Shown here: positions 12,356 to 23,700 of the stretch, piece by piece
How the letters are laid out: the number at the start of each line of letters is the position of its first letter
How positions within the stretch are numbered: the stretch's first letter is position 1
DNA from: Symsagittifera roscoffensis
Lineage: Eukaryota > Xenacoelomorpha > Acoela > Convolutidae
DNA: 64,000 nucleotides
Assembly (NCBI RefSeq): GCF_963678635.1
Contig: NC_087064.1
Coordinates: 10,389,671-10,453,670 of the forward strand
Direction: 5' to 3'
Program-made: the position numbers and the translations under genes
The notes under the pieces: generated by a model
What the model saw: only the letters and a program-made list of their open reading frames with translations
Databases searched by the model: none
Told to the model about the DNA's origin: nothing

Positions 12356-12518
12356 GAAAGAGTAGGTGCTGCGGCCATTTGCAATAATGAATGACACAGT
12401 TGCAACTTATAAAGAGGATTTATCTGAAAAGACATCTTACAAGCAAACTTATCTGAAGAGAAAAAACTATAAATATACTCATACTGGATACCTTATTTTT
12501 GCATCGTTCTTTGGCTAA
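12356..12518 (+). pseudogene. 3' fragment of TRMT61A
   Basis: The last ~54 codons of TRMT61A are repeated here up to the TAA stop at 12516-12518. A T-to-G change turns the Tyr codon of the Glu-Tyr-Val triplet into TAG. The fragment lacks the whole SAM-binding domain and exists only because the duplication breakpoint fell in the gene's 3' end. Confidence 0.9.
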
Positions 12519-12582
12519 ATTAATCCTTGAGTAAATCTGCTTTTATTATCTGTCAATAGGGGCGGATCTAGGAGTTTATCGA

Positions 12583-12599
12583 GGGGGGGGGGGGGGGGG
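12583..12599 (+). repeat. Poly-G tract (17 G)
   Basis: The paralogue of the 18-G run at 1325-1342, in the same sequence context. Confidence 0.95.
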
Positions 12600-13255
12600 T
12601 TGCGCATTTTCAAAAATTTTGGCGACCATGTTTTTTTAAGTTGACCAAATTGATTTTCTGAGATCTAAAGCACTTACAGACGCACTTAGGGTTAGAAAAA
12701 AAACAGGTAGGTCAAAAATTAGTTTTCTCCTATTTGGGTTAATCTTTATCAAAAAATTGCAATCATGAATTTTTCTTGTGTTTCACAGAGTTTTGCTTTC
12801 ATATTTCTTAAGAGTGATGAACGTAGGGAAGACTCTCATATAGATTTGTTTTTTTTTTCAGGGAAAAGACTTAAAATTTGTTCACGCTCAATTTTGATTT
12901 TCCGCGGTTTGACTTGTGATTTTTTCAAGTTCAGTACTTATCTTTTGTTAAAAGGAAGTCAAACTCCACTATCGAACAGCAAAATAAGGTCAATAAAGGT
13001 CACAAAAAACGTGATTGACTTCTAATTTTGAAATTGGAATTTAATTCTAAAATTGGGTTATGTTAATGTTAACAAAGAAGTGTCCATCATAAATGTTCTA
13101 CAAATTCAAAGAGCTTTACTTTAAGGCCATCTAATTTTTATTCAAAACTTGAAGATTTTGAAGAAAAAAAAGTCGGTTCATTACTCTTTTCCAACTGCCA
13201 GTTGGCTATCTTTTTTCTACAAGTTGAAGTTTTTTCAAAAATGAGTCAGTTTTTT

Positions 13256-16200
13256 CAGTATTTTTTTTCCTGTTTGCTTGAGCTCATTGTCTCTTTTCCA
13301 GCTATCTGTTGGCTATGATTTGAAATTTAAAATTATATAGGTTTGTATTTCAATGGTGCCTGCCCAAGTGTTTACTGATTGAGAGTTTTGATAAAAAGTG
13401 AAAGTAAATTGCTCGGGCAGTGTTGCATAAATGGGTTAATGTTGGGATGGGATCAACGAAGATGAAAAATTAGTAGTAACAATTAGTAGTCATTTGGATC
13501 AGTATTGCAGTGATTTGCAAATATTATGTGAACATTAAAAGAAAATCGCTTTATTGGGAAACCTTCAGTAACAAAGTTGGCCTAAAGATATCATGTATGT
13601 TTCATGTTGTTAAAGGTTGGTAGTTTTTCAACCAAAGCATCCTCCATGTTGAATTGAAATCTTCATGCGCTATGGATGCAACATTTAAACTTTTCTATCG
13701 TTTACAATGTTTAAGAAATCTTAGGTCGCAATGCATAAGAAGCACTCAAGAATAACCATCAAGCTCAATGTTTAAGAGGCGTTAAGGCAAGAATTTGTGG
13801 AACTTTGAATTTTTTTTAAGTCTCGAGTATTCAAGAATTATTTTTGGAAAAGATCCAAAACGCATTTAACAAAAGAAACTCGATTCAACTTCAAAGCTAG
13901 ACTACCTTATCATTTTTTGTTCAAAATTTTCGTTACAAATTCATTCCAGTCTGAAACGAATCAACAAAACCAGCCTTCTCCTTGCTTATAAAAACTAATT
14001 TTTAGTGAACCGATTCATGCGATTTATGAAATGAGGAGTGACAAGAATAATTGTTAGTGAACCGATTCGATGCGATTTATGAAATGAAGAGTGACAAGAA
14101 AATTTTTTGAAATTTTAGTCCTGTGGATACCCATTCTAATATTTGTTAATAAGGAAACTAGAATATGATGGATGGAGAAGCTGAAAAAGTTATTTGAGTA
14201 TTTCATTTTGTTTTCAAAATAGAAACTTAGATGTTGGATGGGAAAGCGTAAAACAATCGATGAAAGCTTTAAAAAATATTTTGACTATCTTAATTATTTA
14301 ACCTCTAATTTTCATGATCTTTGAGATAGTGAAAAAAGCAAATTTTCAATATGTAGTCTATTAAATACCCATTTGAATTATTTTCAAAATGAGATTTTGA
14401 TGAGATTGGATAGAGAAGCGGAAAAAGTTAATGATTATTTCAAGTAACATGTTGTCTCAATAGTTTTTGACCCATCAGAACTGCAGCATGATTTTTGAAA
14501 TAACGAATGACAGAATCAAAATTTGAGTTTTTGTAGGAATGTAGGATTGAGGATCGGAAATCATTATTGGTGCTTTCAAGAAACGTTTTGTCCCTTTTTT
14601 TTGCACCCATCATAATCGTTTGTTGATCTTTGAAATAAGAAAGACACTAACCAATTTTGAATATGTAGTCTCTTGAATATTTCTGATTTTTTTCAAATTA
14701 GAAATTTTTGTGTTGGATGTAGGAGCGGAAAAAGGAAATGGTTTTCTCAAAGAAAAATTTGTCGACCCATCAGAAATGCACATTGGTTTCGAAATAAAGA
14801 GTGCAGAAAAAAAATACGAATATTCATTCTATTGAATACCCATTTGAGTTTCTTCAAAATGGAAAGTTGAACATGTAGGATTGAGGAGCGGGAAGCATTA
14901 TTGATTCTCTTGAAGAAAAAATTTTCCCGTCCTTACTGCACCCATCACAATTGTATTATTATCTTTGAAATAAGGTAGACAGAAACCAGTTTTGAGTATG
15001 TAGTCTCCTGAATATTTCAGAAATTTTAAAAACGGACACTTTTGTCAGAAGATTTTTGAAATGAGGAGTGACAGAAATTTGAGTATTTCGAATTTCTTCA
15101 AAGTTGAAACTTTTATATCTTTTCTTGTGTATTTCGAATTTCATCAAAACTGAAACTTTTTTATCTTGGACGTGGGAGCATAAAACAGCTCTATTTTTAT
15201 TTTGACCATCTTGTTTGTTCCACCTCAAATGTGTCATGATCTTTCTTAAAATAAGTGGAATACGCAAATTTTCAATAGGTAGTTTTTTATATGCGTATTG
15301 AAATATAATCAACTTGGAGGTTTGAATATATAGGATGCAAAAGCGGAAAAATTTAATGATTATTTCAAGGAACATATTGTATCATCGTTTTTCGACCCAT
15401 CAGAAATGTATCTAAATTTTTGAAATAAGAAAGGACAGAAACAATATTCGAATATTTAGTCTATTGAATACCCATTTAATTTTCTTCAAAATAGAAACAT
15501 GAAAATGTAAGATTGAGCAGCGGAAAAACATATCGATTCTTTCTTTCACATAACGTTTTGTCCCATCTTTTTTGCACCTATCACAATTTTATGTTGATCT
15601 TTGAAATAAGATAGACAGAAACCAGTTTTGAATATGTAATATCTTGAAAATTTTAAATTTTTTAATGATAAAAACGTTGATATGCCAGATTTAGGAGCGA
15701 AAAAACACGTGATTCTTTCAAAGAACGTGTTGTCTCATCACTTGCTGACCCATCAAAATGTATCTTTGTTTTTGAAAAAAAGGAATGACATAATCAAAGT
15801 TTGAATATTAAGTGTATTGAATGCCTAATTGAATTGTTTTTTGAGGAGCAAAAAAGCTAGTGACTCTTTCAAGGAGCATGCTGTTCCATCACCACTTTTC
15901 GACCCATCACAAATATGTCTAGATTTTTGACATATAGACTAACATAAACAAAAATTGAATATATAGTCCCTTGAATACTGAGTATTTAGGAGGGAAGATC
16001 GGAAAAAAATTATTGATTTTCTCAAAGAACTTTTTGTTAAATTTTTCTAGCATCCATCATAATTGTTTCTTGATCTTTGAAATAAGATAGGCAGAAATCA
16101 GTTTTGGAAAGGTAGTCTCTCGATTTTTTCTGATTGTTTAAAAATTTGCGATGATTGTCTTATCACTTTTCGACCTATTAGAAATATATCTTCATTTTTG

Positions 16201-16672
16201 AAATAAGGAATGACAGAAACAAAATCGGGAAATTTTATGTAATGATTACCCATTTGATTTTCTTTTAAAAAGAAAATTTGGATATGTAGGATGGAGGAGC
16301 GGAAAAGGCTAATGATTTTTGCAAGGATAGTATTGTCCCATCACTTTTCTACCATCACAAATGTATCTTGATCTTCGAAATAAAGACAAGAAGAAATGAA
16401 ATTGAATATATGATCTATCGAATATCCATATTTAGTTTTTTCAAAATAGAAAGTTGATGATGTAGGACGGTGGAGCGGAAAAGAGTCGATGATTACTATA
16501 ATTTATATATTGATACATTTTTTTTTCGACCCAGCACAAACATCCGTGGCGGAAGTTCTATGCAATTAATTGCTCCGACGATTTGAAATATGCGGATGAA
16601 CCGTTGTATTCGGGTAAGTTTTCGTTTTGTTTTCCACGCAGGTACCACAAATAATCATCGGAATGGGACGAG
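13256..16672. repeat. GCNT last-exon module, copy 3: ~170-bp repeat array
   Basis: The array runs from about 14000 to 16500 and parallels copy 1 repeat by repeat, including a few small losses (for example near 15187). It lies immediately downstream of the intact GCNT gene on the transcribed strand. No other gene is visible. Confidence 0.75.
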
Positions 16673-18685
16673 TTATTTATATTGAAGCCGTGATACTCGT
16701 TGCGTTTGATATTCCTGCTCGACTTTTTTCAGCTGCCATAGATACATACAGTCCCAAGCTAGGGGTTGAAATCCCCAGACAAATTTATTGGCAGCTAAGT
16801 AGTTTGGATACGCTTTTCGGGTCAAAAGAGACAAATGTTTTACTCCTAGAATACAAATTCTTCTTTGAACTTTACCACTGACACATGAAGAATTTTTTTT
16901 ATCGATCCATTCTACAAATCTGGTTCTTTGTAAGTTTTTGCTCCTAGTAGCATTTTCAACTGGCAAACTTCCGGGAAAATTACTTTTTTGATTGAACTGC
17001 AACACTGCAAAAAAAGACTCTTCAGGTGAGTTGTAATCGTGCAAAGCACCGAAAATCGTCTTGGAAATTTGGCTTTTTAACACAAATTCGACCGCTTCGT
17101 GGCTTAGAACAATGTGGGATGAGCTTTTATATTTCTTCAAATCGTAAGGAAGTTGCTCCGGATATCTGTCCATGTTTGGCTTCAAAGAAGTACCTTAAAA
17201 ACAGGTGAATTCAATTTTGAATTTTTGCCCATCATTTCTCCTCATTCTTCAGCTATTAAAAAAAGAATGTCAAAATAAAGAAAAAGGAAAAAAGCATAGC
17301 GCTCAAAGTCAACTAAGAATTAGAAAAAAAGTGATAAGCAAAAAATTCTCCAAAATTGCCCAGAATTAAGAACCGATTGCGTAAAAAAAATCAGAAACTG
17401 CTATTTTTCAAATTTACTACTCCGTTTTGCAAGTCGGGACTTTTATTCTCAGAAAATTTTGTTCCAGAAAAATATCCAGACAAAATTACCTGATCATAAT
17501 TTTAACTTTGTCTGGGACATCATTTCAATTTACTGTATTTGCGAGACTTTAATGAGCATAAAATAATTTCAGCATACACCAACCTTCAACTAAGTTTGCA
17601 CCCTTCAAGTTTTTAAGGCTAGTGACTAGCTCTAAATTTGTGACCAGAAGAAACTCTTCCCCCGTCAAGTGCACGTAATATTTCCACTTGTCAGATCGGG
17701 CCAGAAGATTTTCCATACACTGAAGAACCGCTTTCAGAATAGACACGTCTCCCCAAGTGATGTCGACAGGATTTGAGGCCACGAAGACGTTTTCCGGAAA
17801 GCAATCTACAAGCCACTGCATCTAAAAGTACTTGCGATTAAACTTTTTGAAAAATCACTTTAGAGGATATCTGATATATCGAACTCTTACTCATACTTTT
17901 TAGTATAGATTTAAGGTTACAAAAGAAAAAAGGTAAAAGTAAAACTGTGAAGAAAGGTCTTCTTGCTCAATTGATGATTTTTTTGATATGTCTAAAATTT
18001 TGGAAAGTCTCGGGAACCGTAAAATTAATTTTGGCTGTGACTGAAAAATATTTCCTTTTTTTCATCTACATATTAAGTATTGATCGGCTTTCATAAGAGA
18101 ACAAATTTGAAACCAAAATTTGGTTGTTACTTTGTAAAAAAAATTTTAGTGACAAGGTAAAAATCATACCATGTATTTGAACTCTTTATCCGCCCCTTCA
18201 TCGACGTGGAAACAGTAGAAGTTGTTCTTCCTGTAGATCAACCTCAGCAACTGCTCGACTTGATCGAAATTATGGTAAACCAAAATTCCGAAGGCGATTG
18301 GAAACTCTCTCTCTAAATCATTCACTGATTCTCTCTCATTGAAGTGTAAATGCTCGGCGAAATATTTTTCACAAGTTGCTGATGAAATGTAGTCGAGAGT
18401 TTTCGCGTTGAACCGATGACGCTCTAGAGAACTCCAATTAACAAGAAGTTTCGAAGCGCTCTCATTCGCAAAGTTGTCGCAAATAAGAGTCAAATCAGAG
18501 TATTTCGATGTCAGCTCACCCGTTTTGTCTGCTTCTTTCCCGAAGGTGTACATTTTTTCTTCCAGAAATAATCTCTTTTTAACTCTATTTTTGACAGTGT
18601 CATAATGAGTTACGTGTGTTATTGTGATAATCATAAAAATCAAACATGCGAAGAAAAAAAACTTTCTCAAATTTGATCTCAGCAT
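16673..18685 (-). CDS. Core-2/I-branching beta-1,6-N-acetylglucosaminyltransferase-like (GCNT family)
   Basis: Three exons: 18170-18685, 17584-17821 and 16673-17193, with GT donors, AG acceptors and matching phases, giving 1275 nt or 424 aa, close to the usual family length. The family transfers GlcNAc from UDP-GlcNAc in beta-1,6 linkage onto O-glycans or polylactosamine in the Golgi. The product looks like a type II membrane protein, with a basic N-terminus and a hydrophobic anchor at about residues 8-27. Conserved parts are the FGILVYHNFDQVEQLLRLIY block at the end of exon 1, the WGDVSILKAVLQCMENLL segment with EEFLLVTN in exon 2, and LSHEAVEFVL followed by NSPEES in exon 3. The second Glu there (about residue 310) sits where mouse C2GnT1 has its catalytic base. 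I chose the ATG at 18685 because it precedes the anchor. Acceptor specificity cannot be told from sequence. Confidence 0.85.
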
Positions 18686-19474
18686 AATTATCAAGAACTA
18701 TAACTGATTAAATCAAAACGCATCTGAATTGCTTTCATTGTTTTGTTCTTATTTTGATTTCTATGGCTCAAAAATGCAGTGGTGAATGAATTGTTAATAA
18801 TTGTAGATTTTCGGATTTCCTGAGTTAACTATAATTTGCGTTGACCGTTGGAGTCACGTAATCTAATTTATTGTTTTACTATATTCGAAAATCAAAGAGA
18901 TTCAAATTATTTTTTTATTCTATTCGCCGGATTTTTTAAAGTCCAACCATTGAAATAGAAAGACATGAAGTTTTCAAATGTTGCTTATGATTTAAAGTCG
19001 ATGCAAGCAGTGATTTCTGATTGAAGAATGAACATCCTAAGTAAATGCAGAATACAATAAAGCGTACGTAACATGTTGCTCAGCATAATTTATCAAGAAC
19101 TATAACCGATTGAATCAAAACGCATCTGAATTGCTTTCCTTGTTTTGATTTATATTGCTCAAAACAATAGCTTTGATTTCTATGGCTCAAAAATACTGTG
19201 GTGAACGAATTGTTAATAAGTGTAGGTCTTTGGGTTTCCTGAGTTGCCAATAGTTTGCGTTGACCGATCGAGGCAAGGCAATGTTTTTTTAAATGTTTTA
19301 CTTAATCCGAAAACCAACGAGATTCAAGTTTTTTATTCAATTCGCCGGATTTTTTTAGTCCAACCATTGAAGCAGGAAGACATGGAATTTTCAAATGTTG
19401 CTTATGATTTAAAGTTGATGCCAAGCAGTGATTTCCGATTGAAGAATGAACATCCTAAGTAAATGCAGAATACA
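18686..19474. repeat. Internally duplicated GCNT upstream flank
   Basis: The flank from CAGCATAATTTATCAAGAACTATAA to AAATGCAGAATAC occurs twice in a row (about 18680-19080 and 19081-19474). The distal half is closer to the unit 1 flank at 10795-11160. It presumably holds the GCNT promoter, but no motif is clear. Confidence 0.6.
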
Positions 19475-20008
19475 ACAAGACTGCTCGTATCAGGGCGAAG
19501 CCCTGAATGTTCCGACAGCCTTTTAAGGTTTTATGGAGCAGTAATAACATGAAAAAAATTAAATGTAATAAAATAAAATGAAAAAATTTTTTTTCTAAAA
19601 TTTGAAATTTTTTATCAAAATCATCCCCCCACACGCCATATAAGGTACAAAAGGATAATTTAGCTCCTTGTAACAAATCAATTATGGCAAATAAGCTTCT
19701 TTCAACCAATTTGGAACGATCTTAAGAGGGATTAAATATCCGCTTACGCGTTAATAGCGCGAAATATATCGCGCGTTAATAGTCCCAAATTGGCCAAAAT
19801 GGCAATCTTTAAACCCCCATAACTTTACGAAAAATGATCACAGGTGAAACATTTTTTCAAATTTGAGCTCAGGACAACAATAGCTTTTCAATGATATAAA
19901 AAAATTCCGTCAAAAACGGCTAGGTAAAAAGTCGAAATTTGTCTGAAGAAAAAAAAAACCCACCCCGAGCACAAATATTCCGTTACTTTCGTATCGAAAG
20001 TCGGAACA
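19475..20008 (-). mobile_element. Helentron-like non-autonomous element, copy 1 (534 bp)
   Basis: Read on the minus strand it starts TGTTCCGACTTTCGATACGAAAGT, whose ACTTTCG-ATA-CGAAAGT forms a hairpin. It ends AGTCGGAACATT, then the hairpin CAGGGC-TTCG-GCCCTG and about 16 more bases to GTCTTGT. The inner TGTTCCGACT and AGTCGGAACA are inverted repeats, giving the asymmetric termini known for Helentron/Helitron2 elements. The empty site at 11151-11164 in unit 1 shows insertion between two T residues with no target duplication. There is no coding capacity. Confidence 0.65.
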
Positions 20009-20025
20009 ATAAGCGTACGTAACAG

Positions 20026-20130
20026 GTTGCTCTTTAGTGATAACCGGGTGGTGGTTAAATATATAGTAATTTTAGATAAGGGTACACCGTCTGTTTCTCC
20101 AACTATTTTTGAACAGATAGGTCGTGCATC
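20026..20130 (-). ncRNA. Retroelement-leader-like structured RNA module, copy D
   Basis: The unit 2 counterpart of 11175-11283. The AGACGGTGTACCC core, the CTAT/ATAG stem and the TAACC/GGTTA stem are kept. The outer stem has one mismatch (GATGC against GCAAC). Just upstream on the same strand, a long hairpin with ATATGATTG and CAATCATAT arms (about 20270-20325) mirrors the ATTGG/CCAAT hairpin found next to the primer-binding site in both large retroelements, which supports origin from a related element's leader. Confidence 0.45.
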
Positions 20131-20635
20131 TTCATAGTCTAACATTGGTCTTATTAATAGATCCTAAACACTACTGGTTAAGCAATTATTGTGAGATCAA
20201 TTTTACTTCAATCAATAAGAAAGCGCGGTTTGACTCTGCGGACAGTCGGAAGATAAAGTGATAGATATTAATATTAGTTATGGGATATGATTGGTAAGTG
20301 ATAAACACTTAACAATCATATTCAGGACAGAGGATATATAGATAACTATAAAAAAAAACTTGATTTCAGAAAAAACTTCCAGTGTGGTTTTTCTTTTATT
20401 CATGATCAATCGGATCCCATGTTGCATCAAATTTTTAGCTTCTTTTGTCTGGTTTTTGGGCAATAGTCGTTCGGGGGAAATGTTTTACTAGGCCAGAGAG
20501 GGTGATTAGAGCAAGATTTGTACGATTTGCCTCGGGAAGTTAGATCGTAGAATTGTGCTCAGGTTTTCGACGAGAAATTCCAGAATGAGATACGACATAT
20601 ACGATGTATCTGGTGTAGATAATTAGAGCCATATA
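20131..20635. other. Distal flank of unit 2, proximal part
   Basis: Non-coding. It corresponds to 11284-11680 in unit 1 with several small indels. Confidence 0.5.
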
Positions 20636-20936
20636 ATTTGGATTATATGGATTCCACTTACAGTTGCGGATTCCGCAACAGCTCAATTTAACGGTACAAA
20701 TATTTTATCATTTGTTTATGGATTCCACAAACTGTTCTGGATTCCGCAAATTCGCCTATTTTTGGAACGATTTTGAGCGATACAATGATTTAGGTATTTG
20801 TTTGTGGAATCCAAAACAGCAATGAAGATCAAAGAAAAGTAGCAATCTTGCGGATTCCACGACAAATCTGATTTTGGCCTGTTGCGGATTCCGCTTACAA
20901 TGCAGAGAATGCACAGTTTGGCCTCGTAATGGAAGT
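20636..20936. mobile_element. 301-bp insertion with GGATTCC motifs
   Basis: The 10-bp word GAGCCATATA flanks the segment at 20626-20635 and 20937-20946, and unit 1 has a single related site (GTGCCATAAA at about 11674), so this is an insertion with target duplication. Inside are seven copies of GGATTCC or its complement, several as GCGGATTCCGC palindromes. Its right end (about 20880-20930) is the reverse complement of the left end of the small inverted-repeat element at 31917-32116. No protein is encoded. Confidence 0.6.
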
Positions 20937-20946
20937 GAGCCATATA

Positions 20947-21871
20947 GTTTTTCTCAACCTCGTTGTACTCAGTTTTCCTCCTATATGAAAGTGTCATGTC
21001 AATTGGTGGTGTTCTCAGCAGCAAGAACGTCCAAACTGTGTTTGTTTACTTTCTTTTGTTCAGCGACGTGTCGCTTTAAAGTTTGGAGGCACGTTTTTAC
21101 TGTACAACGTATAAGTTATTGCATCGGGTTGAAACTTGTTAACGAAATACGTATTTACTAAAAGTCTGCTGGACCGCTTTAGATTTGGATGAATATTAAA
21201 CACCAGCAAAGCCAACCAACTCGATTTCCATAGGTTTTTATCAATTGGAACTCGTACATTCAGTCGTTAGGTTTCCTGGACGGTTAATCGTTGAACACAA
21301 ATTTATAATCAAACAAATAGTTTTAAAACATTGCGCGTTTTCGCGGGTTGTGAAATTTTGCAGATTTTTTGTAGTTTTTTTTTCGAAAAAAAAAATTGAG
21401 TGAAGTTGACTTTTCTAAAAACTTGCCACCATGCAAACTTCGTATTCACCGATGGTCTAGTCTAATTTTGTTTTTTTTTTAATTAAAAACGATTTATAGC
21501 TATAATTTTGGATAAGATCGAATGTTAAGACTGAAATATACAAACTACACATGATGAAGTGAAAATGAATTTCGATCTTTGTATTGGGCATTTCAGTTTT
21601 TTTCTGTTTCTAAAAACCAGGTATCGCAAAAAAATCGTCAGATGGGGTAGAGAGCAATATGTTGTTGGAGCCTTTTCGGTTGTGATTTCATCGAGACTAG
21701 AAAACTTTTGAAAAGTTATTCGGTATTGAGAAGTCTGGCTTGTTTGCTTTATAGATTTGCATTTCGTTTTTACACTTGCAAGCTAGCAGGCGCAGTGTAT
21801 TGAGTTGACTCGCTTTTCTCAACCTAATTTGCTAATAAAGATCTCATTTGGTGGCCCTTATGTTATATTAT
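20947..21871. other. Distal flank of unit 2, remainder
   Basis: Non-coding AT-rich sequence. It matches 11690-12350 of unit 1 but with an extra ~230 bp (about 21300-21480) that unit 1 lacks. Confidence 0.5.
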
Positions 21872-22229
21872 TGTACCGACTTTCGATACGAAAGTAACGG
21901 AATATTTGTGCTCGGGGTGGGTTTTTTTTCTTCAGACAAATTTCGACTTTTTAACTAGCCATTTTTGACGGAATTTCTTATATCATTCGAAAGGTATTGC
22001 TGTCTTGAGATCAAGTTTGAAAAGATATTTCACCTGTGATCATTTTTCGTAAAGTTACGGGGGTTTAAAGATTTCCATTTTGGCCAATTTGGGACAATTA
22101 CCGCGCGATATATTTCGAGCTATTAACGCGTAAGCGGAGAGTTAATCCGTCTTAGAAATCGTTCCAAATTGGTTAGAAGAAGCTTATTTGCCATAATTGG
22201 TTTGTTACAAGGAGCGAAATCTTTCCTTT

Positions 22230-22237
22230 TGTTTTTT
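22230..22237 (+). repeat. MULE target-site duplication, left
   Basis: TGTTTTTT, identical to 24123-24130. Eight to ten bp is the usual length for Mutator-like elements. Confidence 0.75.
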
Positions 22238-22543
22238 GGTTCCATGACATTCTACCCTATTCCAATCTACCCTATACCATTCTACCCTATAATTAAAACA
22301 ATTGAAACTTACCCCATCCTCTTGAAGAATCCGAAACAGTATATTTCCGAACAAATCAAAGAACCATTAATTATGATCAAAGAATAATTGACGCACGTGA
22401 ACAAAATATCAAAGCAACGTAAAACTTGCGCGTTCAAAATGGAAATGAGTTCAAAGCATGAACGAACAGAAATTTTAATCCAATGTTGCTATAGAAATGC
22501 GTTGCGGCTATTTCTTAAACAAACAAAAGTCATATCACATCAA

Positions 22544-22606
22544 GTCGACATAGCGTAGCGGATAATGCCTGTGTTTGAAAATCAAAAGCTCGAAAGATCA
22601 AATCAC
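22544..22606 (+). other. tRNA-like sequence, possible SINE head
   Basis: GTCGACATAGCGTAGCGGATAATGCC resembles a tRNA 5' end with an A box, and AAGATCAAATCACC resembles a B box at suitable spacing. The anticodon stem does not pair well and no acceptor stem forms, so this is not a functional tRNA. It may be a tRNA-derived promoter relic. Confidence 0.3.
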
Positions 22607-22679
22607 CAAGAAGTCAAATTTTGAATGAAATTCAAAAATTACTGAGGGTTGACTAGTTGATCACAAAAGGAGGGGTAGA

Positions 22680-22713
22680 CCCCCCAGTACCAGGCCAAGG
22701 CGGTACTGGGGGG
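22680..22713. other. GC-rich perfect hairpin inside the MULE
   Basis: CCCCCCAGTACC at 22680-22691 pairs perfectly with GGTACTGGGGGG at 22702-22713 across a 10-nt loop. It stands out from the AT-rich surroundings. No terminator or RNA gene is identified. Confidence 0.7.
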
Positions 22714-22855
22714 CGGGGTGAGGGAGAAGGTAAAATTCTTTTGGTATTGGCCTCTATTACCTCCCAAAATTTCAGCCCTCTACGGCCACGGGAACCTCAA
22801 AAAGTGTATTTTTTTTAGAAATTAAATTGAATTTTTGAAAAATTCACAAAGTTTG

Positions 22856-23700
22856 TTAAAATAAACTGAGTAAGGAATGACTTAATTGCGCGAGAGAATA
22901 CAAATAGGTTAAAATAGAATCTTTGTTAAAATTGTTGCAAATGTTTTTCACTTTCTCGTTCAATTCCCTGTACTTCTTTCGACTGGGGTTGCTGTTTCCT
23001 CCCATTGCTTTCATTATATTAAATTTCTGATTTGCAGCATCCAGTTTTATTTGTTCCAGAAAGGTGTGAACGGATGGGTGGTTTCCTTTGAAGAGAGTAG
23101 CAACGCCAAGATGCCAGACTTCTACAGCATTTGTTGTCCTTATTAACCCAGCAGCTGCTTCTTCGGAATGATTCCAAAGGTTTACTGGGAAGAGAGGTTC
23201 GCGAGAATTCCTTCCGATGGTTTCGCCTTTAATGTAGGTGCGCTGAAAGTATGAGGCTACCTCATCAAGTTTTTGAGTGATATTGTCGTCAAGATCAAAT
23301 TTGTCCGACACGTTTTCGATTTCCTCAATGACCAAGTCAAAAGCAGCATTGACCATTTCAACTGGTACGAAACTTAGGGCTGGAGTTGAATGTGTTTGGT
23401 GTAGAGTTGATAAAATTGAATCGGGCAAACTTTGAACGTTCCATCACACAGCCAAACATCTCGATGTAATATCAAACTCTGCACGAGAAGCCTTGCATCC
23501 GAACGACCAGGAAATACTTCGTGCGTGTGCTCATTTCTACAGGAAATATGATCGTTTTCTCTGGTTATTGCTGTCGTTTTGCATTTATGGGACCCTCATC
23601 TTGAACACTTCCAGTGAATGTTTCCATTCTTTGTTTCCTGTTTTTTCGTAAACTCGTGGCCACCGATTACAAGCGTTCGCCGATTCTGTTGGGATAAACC
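22856..23700 (-). pseudogene. MULE transposase with FLYWCH zinc finger, decayed
   Basis: Read on the minus strand, 23700-23540 gives a FLYWCH-type finger (GGHEFTKKQE ... HWKCSR, a stop, then CKTTAITREND and HTHE). Next comes the transposase start with DVWLCDGTFKVCPIQFYQLY, whose Asp is the first catalytic acid of the MULE DDE domain. A break then shifts the frame. From about 23370 another frame continues with the C-terminal part: LFPVNLWNHSEEAAAG, RTTNAVEVWHLGVATLF, HPSVHTFLEQI and SRKKYRELNEKV, all typical of animal MULEs. The middle of the DDE domain is missing, so no active enzyme can result. Confidence 0.75.

Larger units (their letters stand above)
12356..21843. repeat. Tandem segmental duplication, unit 2
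   Basis: The second copy of 1097-12355. It has one last-exon module instead of two, an internal ~400-bp repeat of the GCNT upstream flank (18680-19080 and 19081-19474), a Helentron-like insertion (19475-20008) and a 301-bp insertion at 20636-20936. It ends at about 21843, where similarity to unit 1 stops just before another Helentron-like copy. Confidence 0.85.

Noticed and set aside
22169-22387. ORF with repeated YPI residues
   Set aside because: It is translation of the MULE terminal tandem repeats.
22544-22606. Functional tRNA gene
   Set aside because: The acceptor and anticodon stems do not pair. Only A- and B-box-like words are present.
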